Below, one piece after another: positions 14,368 through 23,062 of a stretch of DNA of 31,916 nucleotides. The notes below the pieces were generated by a model. It was not told the DNA's origin and made no database searches. It was given only the letters and a program-made list of their open reading frames with translations. How positions within the stretch are numbered: position 1 is the stretch's first letter; each line of letters begins with the position of its first letter. The stretch is from a virus. The stretch covers positions 1 through 31,916 of IMG/VR virus record IMGVR_UViG_3300013126_002175. The stretch is one strand, 5' to 3'. Made by a program: the position numbers and the translations under genes.

Positions 14368-17075
14368 TGTCATATATTGACGCAATACACGATAGAGATA
14401 GTGATAAAATCTTTGTCGTAGAACGCACTACAGAAGGAATTCGAACTTATAAAGAGTATCCTACAAATTACACTTTTTACTATGCCGATCCTAAAGGTAA
14501 ATATCGTAGCATATATGGAGATAGCGTACAAAAATTTAGTACACGTAAACGTAGTGAATTTGAAAAAGAACGCCGTATTCACAGTAATAAAAAACTATTT
14601 GAAAGCGATATTAACGTAGTATTTCGTTGTCTTAGTGAAAACTATCTTAAAGCGGAACCTCCTAAACTTCATACCTGCTTCTTTGACATTGAGGTAAATT
14701 TCGATCCTGAAAAAGGTTTCAGCCCAACTAGTGATCCATTCAATCCAGTCACTGCGATTAGTATGTACTTGTATTGGTTAGATCAACTTATCACACTGTG
14801 TATTCCTCCCAAACATATGAGTCAGGAAACAGCAAATGATTTGACAAAAGATATACCTAATCTGTTACTATTCAATAATGAGATTGAAATGTTTGAAACA
14901 TTCTTTCAACTTATTGAAGATGCTGATGTACTAACTGGTTGGAATAGTGAAGGATACGATATTCCATATATGGTTAATCGTGTGACACGTATTATGAGTA
15001 AGGATGACACACGTAAGTTTTGTTTGTTAGGACAGATTCCTAAGCCTAGAGTATATGAACGATTTGGTAAAGAAGAAACAACCTTTGACTTAGTTGGTCG
15101 TATACATATGGACTACTTACAATTGTATAAAAAGTATAACTATGAAAGCCGTCATAGCTATAGCCTTGATGCGATTGGTGAAATGGAAATAGGAGAAAAC
15201 AAAACACAGTATGAAGGTACTCTTGATCAATTATATAACAAAGACTTTGTAAAGTTTTTAGAGTATAATCGTCAGGATACGATGTTGCTTGTTAAGATTC
15301 ACAACAAGCTTAAGTTCCTAGATTTGGCAAACGCACTGGCACATGAAAATACAGTGTTGTTGCCAACAGTCATGGGCAGTGTTGCTATGATTGAAATGGC
15401 AGTAATGAATGAAGCACATGAACGTGGTATGGTAGTACCTGATAAAAAAAGAAAGGAACATAATGATGAACAGCAAGCGGCAGGTGCCTTTGTTGCTACG
15501 CCCAAAAGGGGTATACACGAATATGTCGGAGCAGTTGACATCAACAGTCTTTACCCGTCAGCGATCCGCGCTCTTAACATGGCGCCAGAAACCATTGTTG
15601 GACAAGTCAGACAAACTCTCACAGACCAATACATGAGAGAAAAGGGTAATAAACTTGCCCGTGAAAAGAAATATTACAAAGAAGGGGATGATGATGTTAC
15701 TGGCGCTATACTATGGGAAGGATTGTTTGGTAGTTTAGAATATACTGCTGTGATAAATCGTGAGCGTGGTACTATGCTTACACTTGACTATGAAGATGGT
15801 CGTAGTATAGAAATGAGTGCTGCTGAGATATGGAAACTAATCTTTGACAGTCATAACCCATACATACTAAGTGCTAATGGTACTATATTTCGTTATGATA
15901 TGGAAGGTGTTATTCCAGGTTTATTGTCACGTTGGTATAGTGATCGTAAGGTAATGCAGAAAAAACTAAAAGAATCAACCACACATGAAGACCGTGAGTA
16001 TTGGGACAAACGACAACTTGTACGCAAGATTTTGCTTAACAGTGCTTATGGCGCACTATTAAATGAACATTGTCGTTTTTATGACAAACGTATTGGTCAA
16101 AGCGTTACACTAAGTGGTCGTCAAATTGTTAAACATATGATGAGCCATATCAATCAAACTATCACTGGTGAATATAATCACGAGGGTCAAGCGATTGTAT
16201 ATGGTGATACAGATAGTTGTTACTTCAGTGCGTATCCTATTCTTAAGCCACAGATTGATGTTGGCGAACTTGAATGGAATAAAGACTTATGTATACAATT
16301 ATATGACAATATTGCTGAACAAGCTAACGATAGCTTTCCTAGTTTCATGGAGAGTGCTTTTCACACTACAAGAAAACATGGTGAAATTATTAAAGCTGGT
16401 CGTGAATTAATTGGTGATCGCAGCATCTTTATCACAAAGAAGCGTTATGCTATTAATATCTATGACAAAGAGGGTAAGCGTAAAGACACAAAAGGTAAGT
16501 CTGGTGATATCAAAGCAATGGGTCTTGACTTGAAACGTGCTGATACTCCTAAGTTTATTCAGCAATTCTTAATGAACATTTTAGAGTTAGTACTTGCTGG
16601 TAAACAAAAAGATGATATCATAGAAATTATTAAAGACTTTAAGCGTAAACTTAGCGAACAAGATAGTTGGACTAAAGGTAGCCCCAAAAGTGTTAATAAA
16701 CTAACGTATTATGGTGACTTAGAAAAAAACAGTAAAACTGGTAAAGCAAACATGCCAGGACATGTTCGTGCCGCATTAAACTATAACTATCTACGTAAAG
16801 CAAACAGTGACAACTACAGCATGAAAATCGTTGATGGAATGAAAGTTATTGTATGTAAACTGCGTAGTAATCCACTTAACTATACAAGTATTGCGTATCC
16901 AACTGATGAGTTAAGATTACCAAAATGGTTTTGTGAATTACCATTTGATGATGCTGAAATGGAACGCACATTAGTTGATGAAAAGATTGAAAACTTACTT
17001 GGTGTATTGAAGTGGGACTTACGTAGCAATACTGACACTAGTTCTACGTTTGACGAATTATTTGATTTTGGTTAA
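14367..17075 (+). CDS. 43: Family B replicative DNA polymerase (T4 gp43-like)
   Basis: This 902-residue protein matches the length of T4 gp43 (898). The 3'-5' exonuclease is intact: FFDIEVNFD (Asp107, Glu109), LTGWNSEGYDIPYM, and YNRQDTMLLVKI. Polymerase motif A is VDINSLYPSAIRALN (Asp391), motif B is KILLNSAYGALLNEHC (Lys554 to Gly562), and motif C is YGDTDSCYF (Asp614, Asp616). The enzyme copies the phage genome with the clamp encoded 80 bases downstream. No intein or intron interrupts it, although polymerase genes are frequent hosts for such elements. The start overlaps the dsbA-like stop. Confidence 0.97.
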   Translation: MSYIDAIHDRDSDKIFVVERTTEGIRTYKEYPTNYTFYYADPKGKYRSIYGDSVQKFSTRKRSEFEKERRIHSNKKLFESDINVVFRCLSENYLKAEPPKLHTCFFDIEVNFDPEKGFSPTSDPFNPVTAISMYLYWLDQLITLCIPPKHMSQETANDLTKDIPNLLLFNNEIEMFETFFQLIEDADVLTGWNSEGYDIPYMVNRVTRIMSKDDTRKFCLLGQIPKPRVYERFGKEETTFDLVGRIHMDYLQLYKKYNYESRHSYSLDAIGEMEIGENKTQYEGTLDQLYNKDFVKFLEYNRQDTMLLVKIHNKLKFLDLANALAHENTVLLPTVMGSVAMIEMAVMNEAHERGMVVPDKKRKEHNDEQQAAGAFVATPKRGIHEYVGAVDINSLYPSAIRALNMAPETIVGQVRQTLTDQYMREKGNKLAREKKYYKEGDDDVTGAILWEGLFGSLEYTAVINRERGTMLTLDYEDGRSIEMSAAEIWKLIFDSHNPYILSANGTIFRYDMEGVIPGLLSRWYSDRKVMQKKLKESTTHEDREYWDKRQLVRKILLNSAYGALLNEHCRFYDKRIGQSVTLSGRQIVKHMMSHINQTITGEYNHEGQAIVYGDTDSCYFSAYPILKPQIDVGELEWNKDLCIQLYDNIAEQANDSFPSFMESAFHTTRKHGEIIKAGRELIGDRSIFITKKRYAINIYDKEGKRKDTKGKSGDIKAMGLDLKRADTPKFIQQFLMNILELVLAGKQKDDIIEIIKDFKRKLSEQDSWTKGSPKSVNKLTYYGDLEKNSKTGKANMPGHVRAALNYNYLRKANSDNYSMKIVDGMKVIVCKLRSNPLNYTSIAYPTDELRLPKWFCELPFDDAEMERTLVDEKIENLLGVLKWDLRSNTDTSSTFDELFDFG

Positions 17076-17082
17076 ATTGCTG

Positions 17083-17111
17083 TTGACTTCAGTAATAAAT
17101 TCCATTATAAT
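17083..17111 (+). promoter_or_regulatory. Sigma70-type promoter of the sliding clamp gene
   Basis: TTGACT (17083-17088) and a perfect TATAAT (17106-17111) have a 17-base spacer. A late-like CTAAATA follows at 17127-17133. The clamp ATG at 17155 has an AAGGAA ribosome site. An early host-type promoter plus a possible late one would suit a clamp, which in T4 serves both replication and late transcription. Confidence 0.85.
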
Positions 17112-17154
17112 ACACAATGTTATTACCTAAATATACACATACAAAAGGAATATT

Positions 17155-17877
17155 ATGAAAGATTATTTATTAGATTTAGTTCAACATACACATGGATTGG
17201 GCGTGATTGAACTTGTAAAAGTTATTGGTACTAAAAAATCCACTGAAATTCTTGCTAAAGCAGAAGATAAGTCAGTGATTGTGTTTGGTACTTTTAATAC
17301 TGTTATCCCAGATTTTGATGGGGTATTTGGTATGCCCAATCTAATCAAACTAAAGACTATTCTTAGTTTCGATGACTATGATGATAAAGCTGTTATAAAA
17401 GTATTGCGTAATGATGAAAATGAACCTCAAGCAATTTATTTTGAAACAGGGAATAAAGACTTCGCTAACACGTATCGTTTAATGAAAAAAATCATTGTAG
17501 AAGAAAAAGTGGGTGGTGTAAGTTTTAAAGGAACGACTTGGGATGTTGAATTTGAGCCAACTATTGCTAGTATTATGCGATTAAAGAAACAAGCGAGTGC
17601 TAACAACGATGAACTTACTTTTACAACTAAGACAGAAAATAATGACTTAAAATTTTACTTTGCAGATCATAGTACACATAATGGTAACTTTGTTTTCCAA
17701 TCAGGGATTAAAGGATCATTAACAAAAGCATGGCGTTGGCCCGTAAAAGTTTTTGTAAATATTTTAGATTTGCCAGGTGACAAAGTATTGCGTTTTAGTG
17801 ACAAAGGTGCTGCTGAAATTACTGTAGCAAGTGGATTATCAACATATCGTTATATCTTTCCAGCACAAGCAAAATGA
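17155..17877 (+). CDS. 45: DNA polymerase sliding clamp (T4 gp45-like)
   Basis: This 240-residue protein is the size expected for a trimeric T4-type clamp (228 in T4). The C-terminal block KAWRWPVKVFVNILDLPGDK followed by a strand ending TYRYIFPAQAK is characteristic of gp45 relatives. The protein encircles DNA, tethers PolB and, in T4, activates late promoters together with gp33 and gp55. It has its own promoter, separate from polB. The gene overlaps the next by 4 bases. Confidence 0.88.
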   Translation: MKDYLLDLVQHTHGLGVIELVKVIGTKKSTEILAKAEDKSVIVFGTFNTVIPDFDGVFGMPNLIKLKTILSFDDYDDKAVIKVLRNDENEPQAIYFETGNKDFANTYRLMKKIIVEEKVGGVSFKGTTWDVEFEPTIASIMRLKKQASANNDELTFTTKTENNDLKFYFADHSTHNGNFVFQSGIKGSLTKAWRWPVKVFVNILDLPGDKVLRFSDKGAAEITVASGLSTYRYIFPAQAK

Positions 17878-18236
17878 TAAAGTATATCGCAGGCGGACAA
17901 TATATCAATGTCATGGGCGGTAGCACTAGTTACCCTTACATCAACATGAGTAATCCTAGCACAGGTATGCTTCGTTATAATGGAAACAATCAGAACTTTG
18001 AAGTATATGATGGTAATAGTTGGATGATTCTACCTGGTAATTCAAGCAGTGTTGATTTGAATAATGATGCTAAAGAATTACTTGAATGGACTAGGGCAAA
18101 ACGAGCAGAAGAAAATTATTACAAACAAAAATACAAAGACAATCCTGCTATACAAGACTTGGTTAAACAACGTGAAGATATTGATAGCAAGATTAGTATG
18201 ATAACAACTATACTACGTGAAGAAGTAAAAGTCTAA
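17874..18236 (+). CDS. Uncharacterised phage protein with C-terminal helix
   Basis: This 120-residue protein overlaps the clamp by 4 bases. The N-terminal half is Gly/Tyr/Asn-rich and beta-like (GGQYINVMGG, GMLRYNGNNQNFEVYDG), resembling repeats seen in tail or neck proteins. The C-terminal half is helical and charged (ELLEWTRAKRAEENYYKQKY). I recognise no named family. Its location between clamp and DpdA-type gene gives no clear role. Confidence 0.72.
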   Translation: MIKYIAGGQYINVMGGSTSYPYINMSNPSTGMLRYNGNNQNFEVYDGNSWMILPGNSSSVDLNNDAKELLEWTRAKRAEENYYKQKYKDNPAIQDLVKQREDIDSKISMITTILREEVKV

Positions 18237-19774
18237 TGGAACAAATTGATTTAAGTAGTCAACAAAATCCTGATTGGGCATTGTTCTTACCTGCTATTAG
18301 TAGTTTTTATATTAGTGGATTGGGCAAGCAGCGTGAAGGTGAGCAATACTTTGATACTAACAGAATACCGGCAGGATTTAATAATGATGTTGAATGTCTT
18401 AATTTCTTAAACAGTAAACAAGGATTGTTTACATACAAATGGGGACTATATAGTGCTGGTCATGCCAATCTTGATACTAGTGTTATTGATAACGCTGAGA
18501 GTATTGTAAGAAAACGTGAGAAAGGTACTTTCTTATTAGGTGATAGTGGTGGTTTTCAAATTATGAAAGGTCAATGGCCTGCTGATTGGAAAGACCCCAA
18601 CTGTCCTAAAGCAATGAAACAACGACAAAAGGTATTAAAATGGATGGATACATACATGGATTATGGTATGTGTTTAGATGTTCCTAGTCAAACATTACGT
18701 AATAAACATTTGTTGGATAAGCATGGTATATCAACTATTGAAGAAGCTGTACGGGCTACACATATCAATAATGAATATTTCATAAACAATCGTAGTGGAG
18801 ATTGTAAATTTCTCAACGTACTACAAGGGTTGACACATAAACAATCCGATGATTGGTATGATGAAATGAAGGTGTATTGTGACCCAAAAGTCTATCCTGA
18901 AAATCATTTCAATGGATGGGCATTCGGGGGACAGACGAAAATAGATATACATCTTACATTAAAGCGTATGGTAAATATTATTCACGATGGTCTGCTGGTA
19001 GAAGGTAAACACGATCTTATACATTGTTTGGGTACTAGTATATTAGAATATGCGGTATTGTTTAGTGATATTCAACGAGCCATTCGTAAATATCATAACC
19101 CAAAATTAGTCATTACATTTGATTGTGCTAGCCCGTTCTTTAGTGCTGCTAAAGGCCTTGCTTATTTCAATACAAATATTGAACATAATAAAAAATGGTC
19201 ATATAGTATGGAAAAAACTGCTGAAAAGAAAAGCTATGCTAATGATAGTCGTAAATTTCGGAATGCTGTAATACAAGATGGTATCCATAAATTATTTACA
19301 GACAGTCCTGTTACTGATAGAATGCTAGTTCGTGATTTGTGTTACAGAGGTGTAGGATTCATAGGACAACATGGTAAAGAAACAAAAACAAGTTGGGATA
19401 CATTAAGCTATACACTCTTACAAGCACATAATGTATACCAACACATTGTAGCAGTACAAGAAGCAAATCGTAGATATGAAAAAGGTGTTGTTCCTGCTAT
19501 GATTATGAATGATACTTTTGAACGTGTTGTTTTTAGTGAAGTTGTTGATGAAATTTTTAGTTTAAAAGACAGACAGAAAAGTTTAGCATTGATTGATAAG
19601 TATGATAGATTTTGGATGCAAATGAAATCAGGTAGTCAAGGATTTAGTGGTAAAAAAACTGTAAATGCTATGACTATGTTTGATGAATTATTTGAATTAC
19701 AAGAATCTTTACCTGAAGCAAATGATGAAATTTTAGATAGTGATGAGGAAATGTCAATAGTTCTAGGAGAATAA
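18236..19774 (+). CDS. dpdA: DpdA-type DNA 7-deazaguanine transglycosylase (TGT family)
   Basis: This 512-residue protein is a tRNA-guanine transglycosylase relative. LGDSGGFQIM places the general-base Asp at 103, NVLQGLT (about 194-200) matches the TGT VQGG strand, and VITFDCASP places the probable nucleophile Asp at 296. A late AHNVYQHIVAVQEANRR helix resembles the TGT HN...R helix. It is longer than tRNA TGTs and fits phage DpdA, which swaps guanine in DNA for a preQ0-type base and so protects phage DNA from restriction. The presence of FolE, QueD and QueE in the window supports this. The start shares one base with the preceding stop. Confidence 0.87.
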   Translation: MEQIDLSSQQNPDWALFLPAISSFYISGLGKQREGEQYFDTNRIPAGFNNDVECLNFLNSKQGLFTYKWGLYSAGHANLDTSVIDNAESIVRKREKGTFLLGDSGGFQIMKGQWPADWKDPNCPKAMKQRQKVLKWMDTYMDYGMCLDVPSQTLRNKHLLDKHGISTIEEAVRATHINNEYFINNRSGDCKFLNVLQGLTHKQSDDWYDEMKVYCDPKVYPENHFNGWAFGGQTKIDIHLTLKRMVNIIHDGLLVEGKHDLIHCLGTSILEYAVLFSDIQRAIRKYHNPKLVITFDCASPFFSAAKGLAYFNTNIEHNKKWSYSMEKTAEKKSYANDSRKFRNAVIQDGIHKLFTDSPVTDRMLVRDLCYRGVGFIGQHGKETKTSWDTLSYTLLQAHNVYQHIVAVQEANRRYEKGVVPAMIMNDTFERVVFSEVVDEIFSLKDRQKSLALIDKYDRFWMQMKSGSQGFSGKKTVNAMTMFDELFELQESLPEANDEILDSDEEMSIVLGE

Positions 19775-19776
19775 TT

Positions 19777-19986
19777 ATGGACTACCGTGATCAAATTCGT
19801 AGATTAACAGAAACACATCGTGTTATAGATGACCAAGTTAAACATTTAGAAATGATAGGGGCTGATCAAGCTAGAATAAATGAACTTAAAAAACGAAAAC
19901 TAATGTTTAAGGATGAACTAGCTAAACTACATAGATTACAATGGGAAGAAACTCATGAACGAACAGGATATAATGATGAAAGATAA
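19777..19986 (+). CDS. Small coiled-coil protein, DUF465/YdcH-like
   Basis: This 69-residue helical protein shows the DUF465-like pattern: ETHRVIDDQVKHLE, then INELKKRKLMFKDELAKL. It starts 2 bases after the dpdA stop, with a GGAG ribosome site. Members of this family are short helical hairpins of unknown function and are common in T4-like marine phages. It overlaps the next gene by 32 bases if that gene uses its first ATG. Confidence 0.75.
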   Translation: MDYRDQIRRLTETHRVIDDQVKHLEMIGADQARINELKKRKLMFKDELAKLHRLQWEETHERTGYNDER

Positions 19987-20455
19987 TTTTGATAGAACAA
20001 TGGTAGACCAACGAATAGAAGCATTACGTGATACACGTAACCGTATACTACAATCTGCTAAACGTATGATTTATATTAATTTTCAAAAAGAAGGTATTCA
20101 TAAATACCCAGCAGCACTGGAAGATCCAAATCTTAAAACAGGAGATGAATACGATGTTTCGTTTTTGGGCTACCCGCATCGTCATATTTTTCATATCAAT
20201 GTTAGTATTGAAGTATTTCATAACGACCGCGACATTGAATTCATACAATTCAAACGGTTTTGTGAGCGTCTCCTCAGTGAGGGGGTAGTTCAACTTAACT
20301 ATAAATCTTGCGAAATGATTAGCGATGACCTATATCAGCAAATCGCTAGTCGTTATCCAGAGCGTGATATCCATATCACTGTAAGTGAAGACAATGAAAA
20401 TGGATGCACGATTTATTATAACACAACTAAACCATATCAATCAATTAAAATTTAA
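19955..20455 (+). CDS. Uncharacterised conserved-type phage protein
   Basis: This protein has 166 residues from ATG 19955, or 160 or 159 residues from ATG 19973 or 19976; no start has a strong SD. The N-terminus is helical (VDQRIEALRDTRNRILQSAK). The middle is beta-rich (YPHRHIFHINVSIEVFHN) followed by an EFIQFKRFCERLL helix, and the end is beta (DIHITVSEDNENGCTIYYNT). It lies in the same transcription unit as dpdA. No function can be given. The bases around 19996 (ACAATGGTAGACCAACGAATA) resemble the QQYRR repeat at 9399-9436, which I take as chance. Confidence 0.75.
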   Translation: MNEQDIMMKDNFDRTMVDQRIEALRDTRNRILQSAKRMIYINFQKEGIHKYPAALEDPNLKTGDEYDVSFLGYPHRHIFHINVSIEVFHNDRDIEFIQFKRFCERLLSEGVVQLNYKSCEMISDDLYQQIASRYPERDIHITVSEDNENGCTIYYNTTKPYQSIKI

Positions 20456-20464
20456 GGAAATATC

Positions 20465-20671
20465 ATGGCAAAACCACAAGTAAAAAACAACAACTTCACC
20501 AACCAAATTTTTACTGATCTAGAGAAATATCTAGAGTTTTGTAAGGACTATGGGTACTACTTTGATGAACGTGACCTATATAAAGAACGTAGTAATGCTT
20601 GGAGACAATACACTAAACATGTGGCTGGTAAACCTGTAAAAAATATGTGGGAACAAGATGGAGCCAAGTAG
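20465..20671 (+). CDS. Uncharacterised 68-aa protein
   Basis: This small, basic and aromatic-rich protein contains FTDLEKYLEFCKDYGYYFDERDLY followed by AWRQYTKHVAGKPVKNMWEQD. The ribosome site is AAGGAAA. Its 3' end overlaps the cupin gene by 14 bases. Similar short proteins occur in T4-like marine phages without assigned function. Confidence 0.75.
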   Translation: MAKPQVKNNNFTNQIFTDLEKYLEFCKDYGYYFDERDLYKERSNAWRQYTKHVAGKPVKNMWEQDGAK

Positions 20672-21014
20672 GACTGAAAGACCTTGGGGGTTTTATGATG
20701 TACATTTTACACATTTACCTAAGGTTAAACTAAAAACACTTACAGTAATGCCAGGCAAAAAACTTAGTATGCAAAAGCATGAAAGTCGTGCTGAGTATTG
20801 GTTTGTTGCCGAAGGTGTTGCTAGTATCTATACAATAGACGATAATACACAAGAAAAGATATTGTTTGCTCATTATCCCGAACATCAACAAGCGTGGATC
20901 GCACGTAATGTTTGGCATCAATTATGTAATGAACAAGAAGTACCTTTAGTAATTATTGAAGTACAATATGGCGATCTTTGTGTAGAAGAGGACATTGAAA
21001 GACGTGATGCGTAA
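20658..21014 (+). CDS. Cupin, mannose-6-phosphate isomerase type II-like
   Basis: This 118-residue protein is a single cupin domain. RPWGFYDV and a PGKKLSMQKHESRAEYWFVAEG motif supply the cupin metal-binding pattern (His, His/Gln, Glu); PEHQQAWIARNVWHQLCN supplies the second cupin motif with its histidine. The closest known group is the C-terminal cupin domain of ManC-type mannose-1-phosphate guanylyltransferase/mannose-6-phosphate isomerase. It probably acts on a sugar phosphate or nucleotide sugar, in line with the glycosyltransferase gene that overlaps its end. Confidence 0.85.
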   Translation: MEPSRTERPWGFYDVHFTHLPKVKLKTLTVMPGKKLSMQKHESRAEYWFVAEGVASIYTIDDNTQEKILFAHYPEHQQAWIARNVWHQLCNEQEVPLVIIEVQYGDLCVEEDIERRDA

Positions 21015-22182
21015 ACTTTATTATATGGGGCTAGAGCCCTACAAAGCACGTTATACTCTACAGTTACAAGAGTGGAATCGTAGAGTATTTGAACAACGTA
21101 GCATTGATTATTTTATTGTTCCAGGTGATACACTTAGTAATGATAAAGCTATTGTAACTGGGCAAGTATTAGATGCTCATGGAAGAACATATTTTGGTAT
21201 GAGTCAATTAATGAACCTAATTCGTTATATGAAATTAGGTGAGTTGAATAGTGAGGACATTATCTATTTTGAAGATATGTTTCAACCTGGTATCGAAAGT
21301 CTTCCATACATACTAAATCAAATTGATGAACAACATCGTCCCAAAATCTTTGTACGTTGTTTAGCACAAAGTATTGACCCAGATGACTTTGTACACGTAT
21401 GGGGTATGGGAAAATGGATGGGTCATTATGAAAAAATGGTTGATAGTTTTGTAGATGGTGTATTGGCTAGCAATGAAGAAATGGTAGCACATATGCGTAT
21501 TGCTGGTTGGACTAGCAAAATCTATAATATAAGCGGACTAGCTTATGGAAAGAAAGAAGTTCTAAGTAGAGTAAATAGTATTACGCCTTTTGACAAAAGG
21601 AGTATGCGTGTAGTTTTCTCAGCGAGATGGGATCAGGAAAAACAACCTGACTTTTACATGGACCTGATTGAAGCTTGGCAAAACAACGAAGGACTTCCAA
21701 AAGTAGAATTCGCAGTATGTAGTGGGAGTAAGCTAAGATCAAACAATCAAAGTTATATGGAGCGCACATACAAGTTAGTAAATGAAGGTAAGTTAAAGTT
21801 ATACGAAGATTTAGAAAAGAATGACTATTATAACATTGTTAACGATAGTCGGGTAGTGTTTAATTGTGCGTTACAAGATTGGGTTAGTAATACAGTCAGT
21901 GAAGCGGATACACTAGGGTGTAATGTTTTGTACCCTGCTTATCGTAGTTTTCCTGAAACCTTCGCAAATGACCATGAACGTATGTATGTTCCATGGTCGC
22001 TAGATGATGTTATGTCAAAATTATTGCCTTTGCTAAGAATGGCACATAAAAACATTGGTAAAATCAGCGATTATACAGATAAAACTATTGATAGAATATG
22101 TGATATATTAGAAGGTAATGGTGAGCATATGCTACGAAATACTGTTGATTACAGAAAATATAATAGAGAGGCAAAGTACTAA
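21007..22182 (+). CDS. Glycosyltransferase (GT4-like)
   Basis: The frame can be opened at a TTG (20995), but ATG 21007 gives the natural N-terminus MRKLYYMGLEPYKARYTLQL and 391 residues. The C-terminal half has the GT-B pattern: RVVFSARWDQEKQPDFYMDL (about residues 199-218, donor-binding start), a KLYEDLEKNDYYNIV stretch, and a VFNCALQDWVSNTVSEADTLGC motif where GT4 enzymes bind the sugar nucleotide. Its partner at 29891-31222 has a related RWEEGKNPELFIDL motif. Substrate unknown; it may modify DNA, a virion protein or the host surface. It overlaps the cupin upstream by 8 bases and guaC by one base downstream. Confidence 0.82.
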   Translation: MRKLYYMGLEPYKARYTLQLQEWNRRVFEQRSIDYFIVPGDTLSNDKAIVTGQVLDAHGRTYFGMSQLMNLIRYMKLGELNSEDIIYFEDMFQPGIESLPYILNQIDEQHRPKIFVRCLAQSIDPDDFVHVWGMGKWMGHYEKMVDSFVDGVLASNEEMVAHMRIAGWTSKIYNISGLAYGKKEVLSRVNSITPFDKRSMRVVFSARWDQEKQPDFYMDLIEAWQNNEGLPKVEFAVCSGSKLRSNNQSYMERTYKLVNEGKLKLYEDLEKNDYYNIVNDSRVVFNCALQDWVSNTVSEADTLGCNVLYPAYRSFPETFANDHERMYVPWSLDDVMSKLLPLLRMAHKNIGKISDYTDKTIDRICDILEGNGEHMLRNTVDYRKYNREAKY

Positions 22183-23021
22183 TGAGAGTAGAGGATGAAA
22201 TTAAACTTGACTTTCGTGACGTACTAATCCGTCCAAAACGTAGCACATTAAGCAGTCGTAAAGAAGTTGATTTAGTTAAGTTTTACAAGTTTAAACATAG
22301 TCGTTATGAATACGAAGGTGTTCCTATTATGGCTGCTAACATGGATGGTGTTGGCACTATTAATATGACATTAGCATTAGCTCAACATAGGTTATTCACT
22401 TGTTTAGTTAAATCATACAACAACAATATTGATAATTTTAATAATTTTAAAATAGCTAAAAATAACTATGCGGTAAGTACAGGTACAAGTGATACTGATT
22501 TTCGTAACTTGAATACCATTATTACAGGCATAGGAGCACAATTTATATGTATTGACGTTGCCAATGGGTATAGTGAGCAATTTGGTGACTTTGTTGAAAG
22601 TGTAAGAGCACGTTGGCCAGATAAAACTATCATAGCAGGGAATGTTGTTACAGCAGACATGACACAGGAGTTAATTTTACGTGGAGCCGATATTGTTAAA
22701 GTTGGCATTGGTCCTGGCTGTTTTGCTTCGGGCCAAAAAGTTAAAACCGATAAAGGCTATAAAAATATCGAAGATATTAAACAAGGTGAAAAAGTTTTAA
22801 CACATACTGGTTCTTACAAAACTGTGACAAACACATTTAAATTTGATGATAAAAAATCGATAGTAGATGTAAATGGAATCAAAGCAACTCCCAATCACAA
22901 GTTTTATGTTTTACATAAAAAATATCGAGACATTGTAACAGATGATAATATTAATAAGTATGCAGAATGGGTTGAAGCAAAAGACTTAACAAAGGATTAT
23001 TTACTTTTAAAGCATAAATAA
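22182..23021 (+). CDS. guaC: GMP reductase N-terminal half fused to N-intein (split intein)
   Basis: Residues 1-179 (to base 22718) match E. coli GuaC from the start (DFRDVLIRPKRSTL, AANMDGVGT, CIDVANGYSEQF, GNVVTADM, VKVGIGPG). At 22719 the sequence changes to a 100-residue N-intein: Cys1 in CFASGQKVKTDKGY, a GEKVLTHTGSYKTV block and the block B motif TPNHKFYV, ending in a stop. It closely resembles the IMPDH-1 split intein from marine metagenomes and sits at the same GIGPG site. GMP reductase makes IMP from GMP with NADPH. This half alone lacks the catalytic Cys, so activity requires trans-splicing with the product of 23868-24470. Confidence 0.93.
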   Translation: MRVEDEIKLDFRDVLIRPKRSTLSSRKEVDLVKFYKFKHSRYEYEGVPIMAANMDGVGTINMTLALAQHRLFTCLVKSYNNNIDNFNNFKIAKNNYAVSTGTSDTDFRNLNTIITGIGAQFICIDVANGYSEQFGDFVESVRARWPDKTIIAGNVVTADMTQELILRGADIVKVGIGPGCFASGQKVKTDKGYKNIEDIKQGEKVLTHTGSYKTVTNTFKFDDKKSIVDVNGIKATPNHKFYVLHKKYRDIVTDDNINKYAEWVEAKDLTKDYLLLKHK

Positions 23022-23062
23022 CATTATAAAAGTTGCTATAGGAGTAGGATATAAAATCTAAA

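Noticed and set aside
19994-20020. Third copy of the QQYRR repeat
   Set aside because: Only a short stretch matches and it encodes an unrelated N-terminal helix; probably chance.
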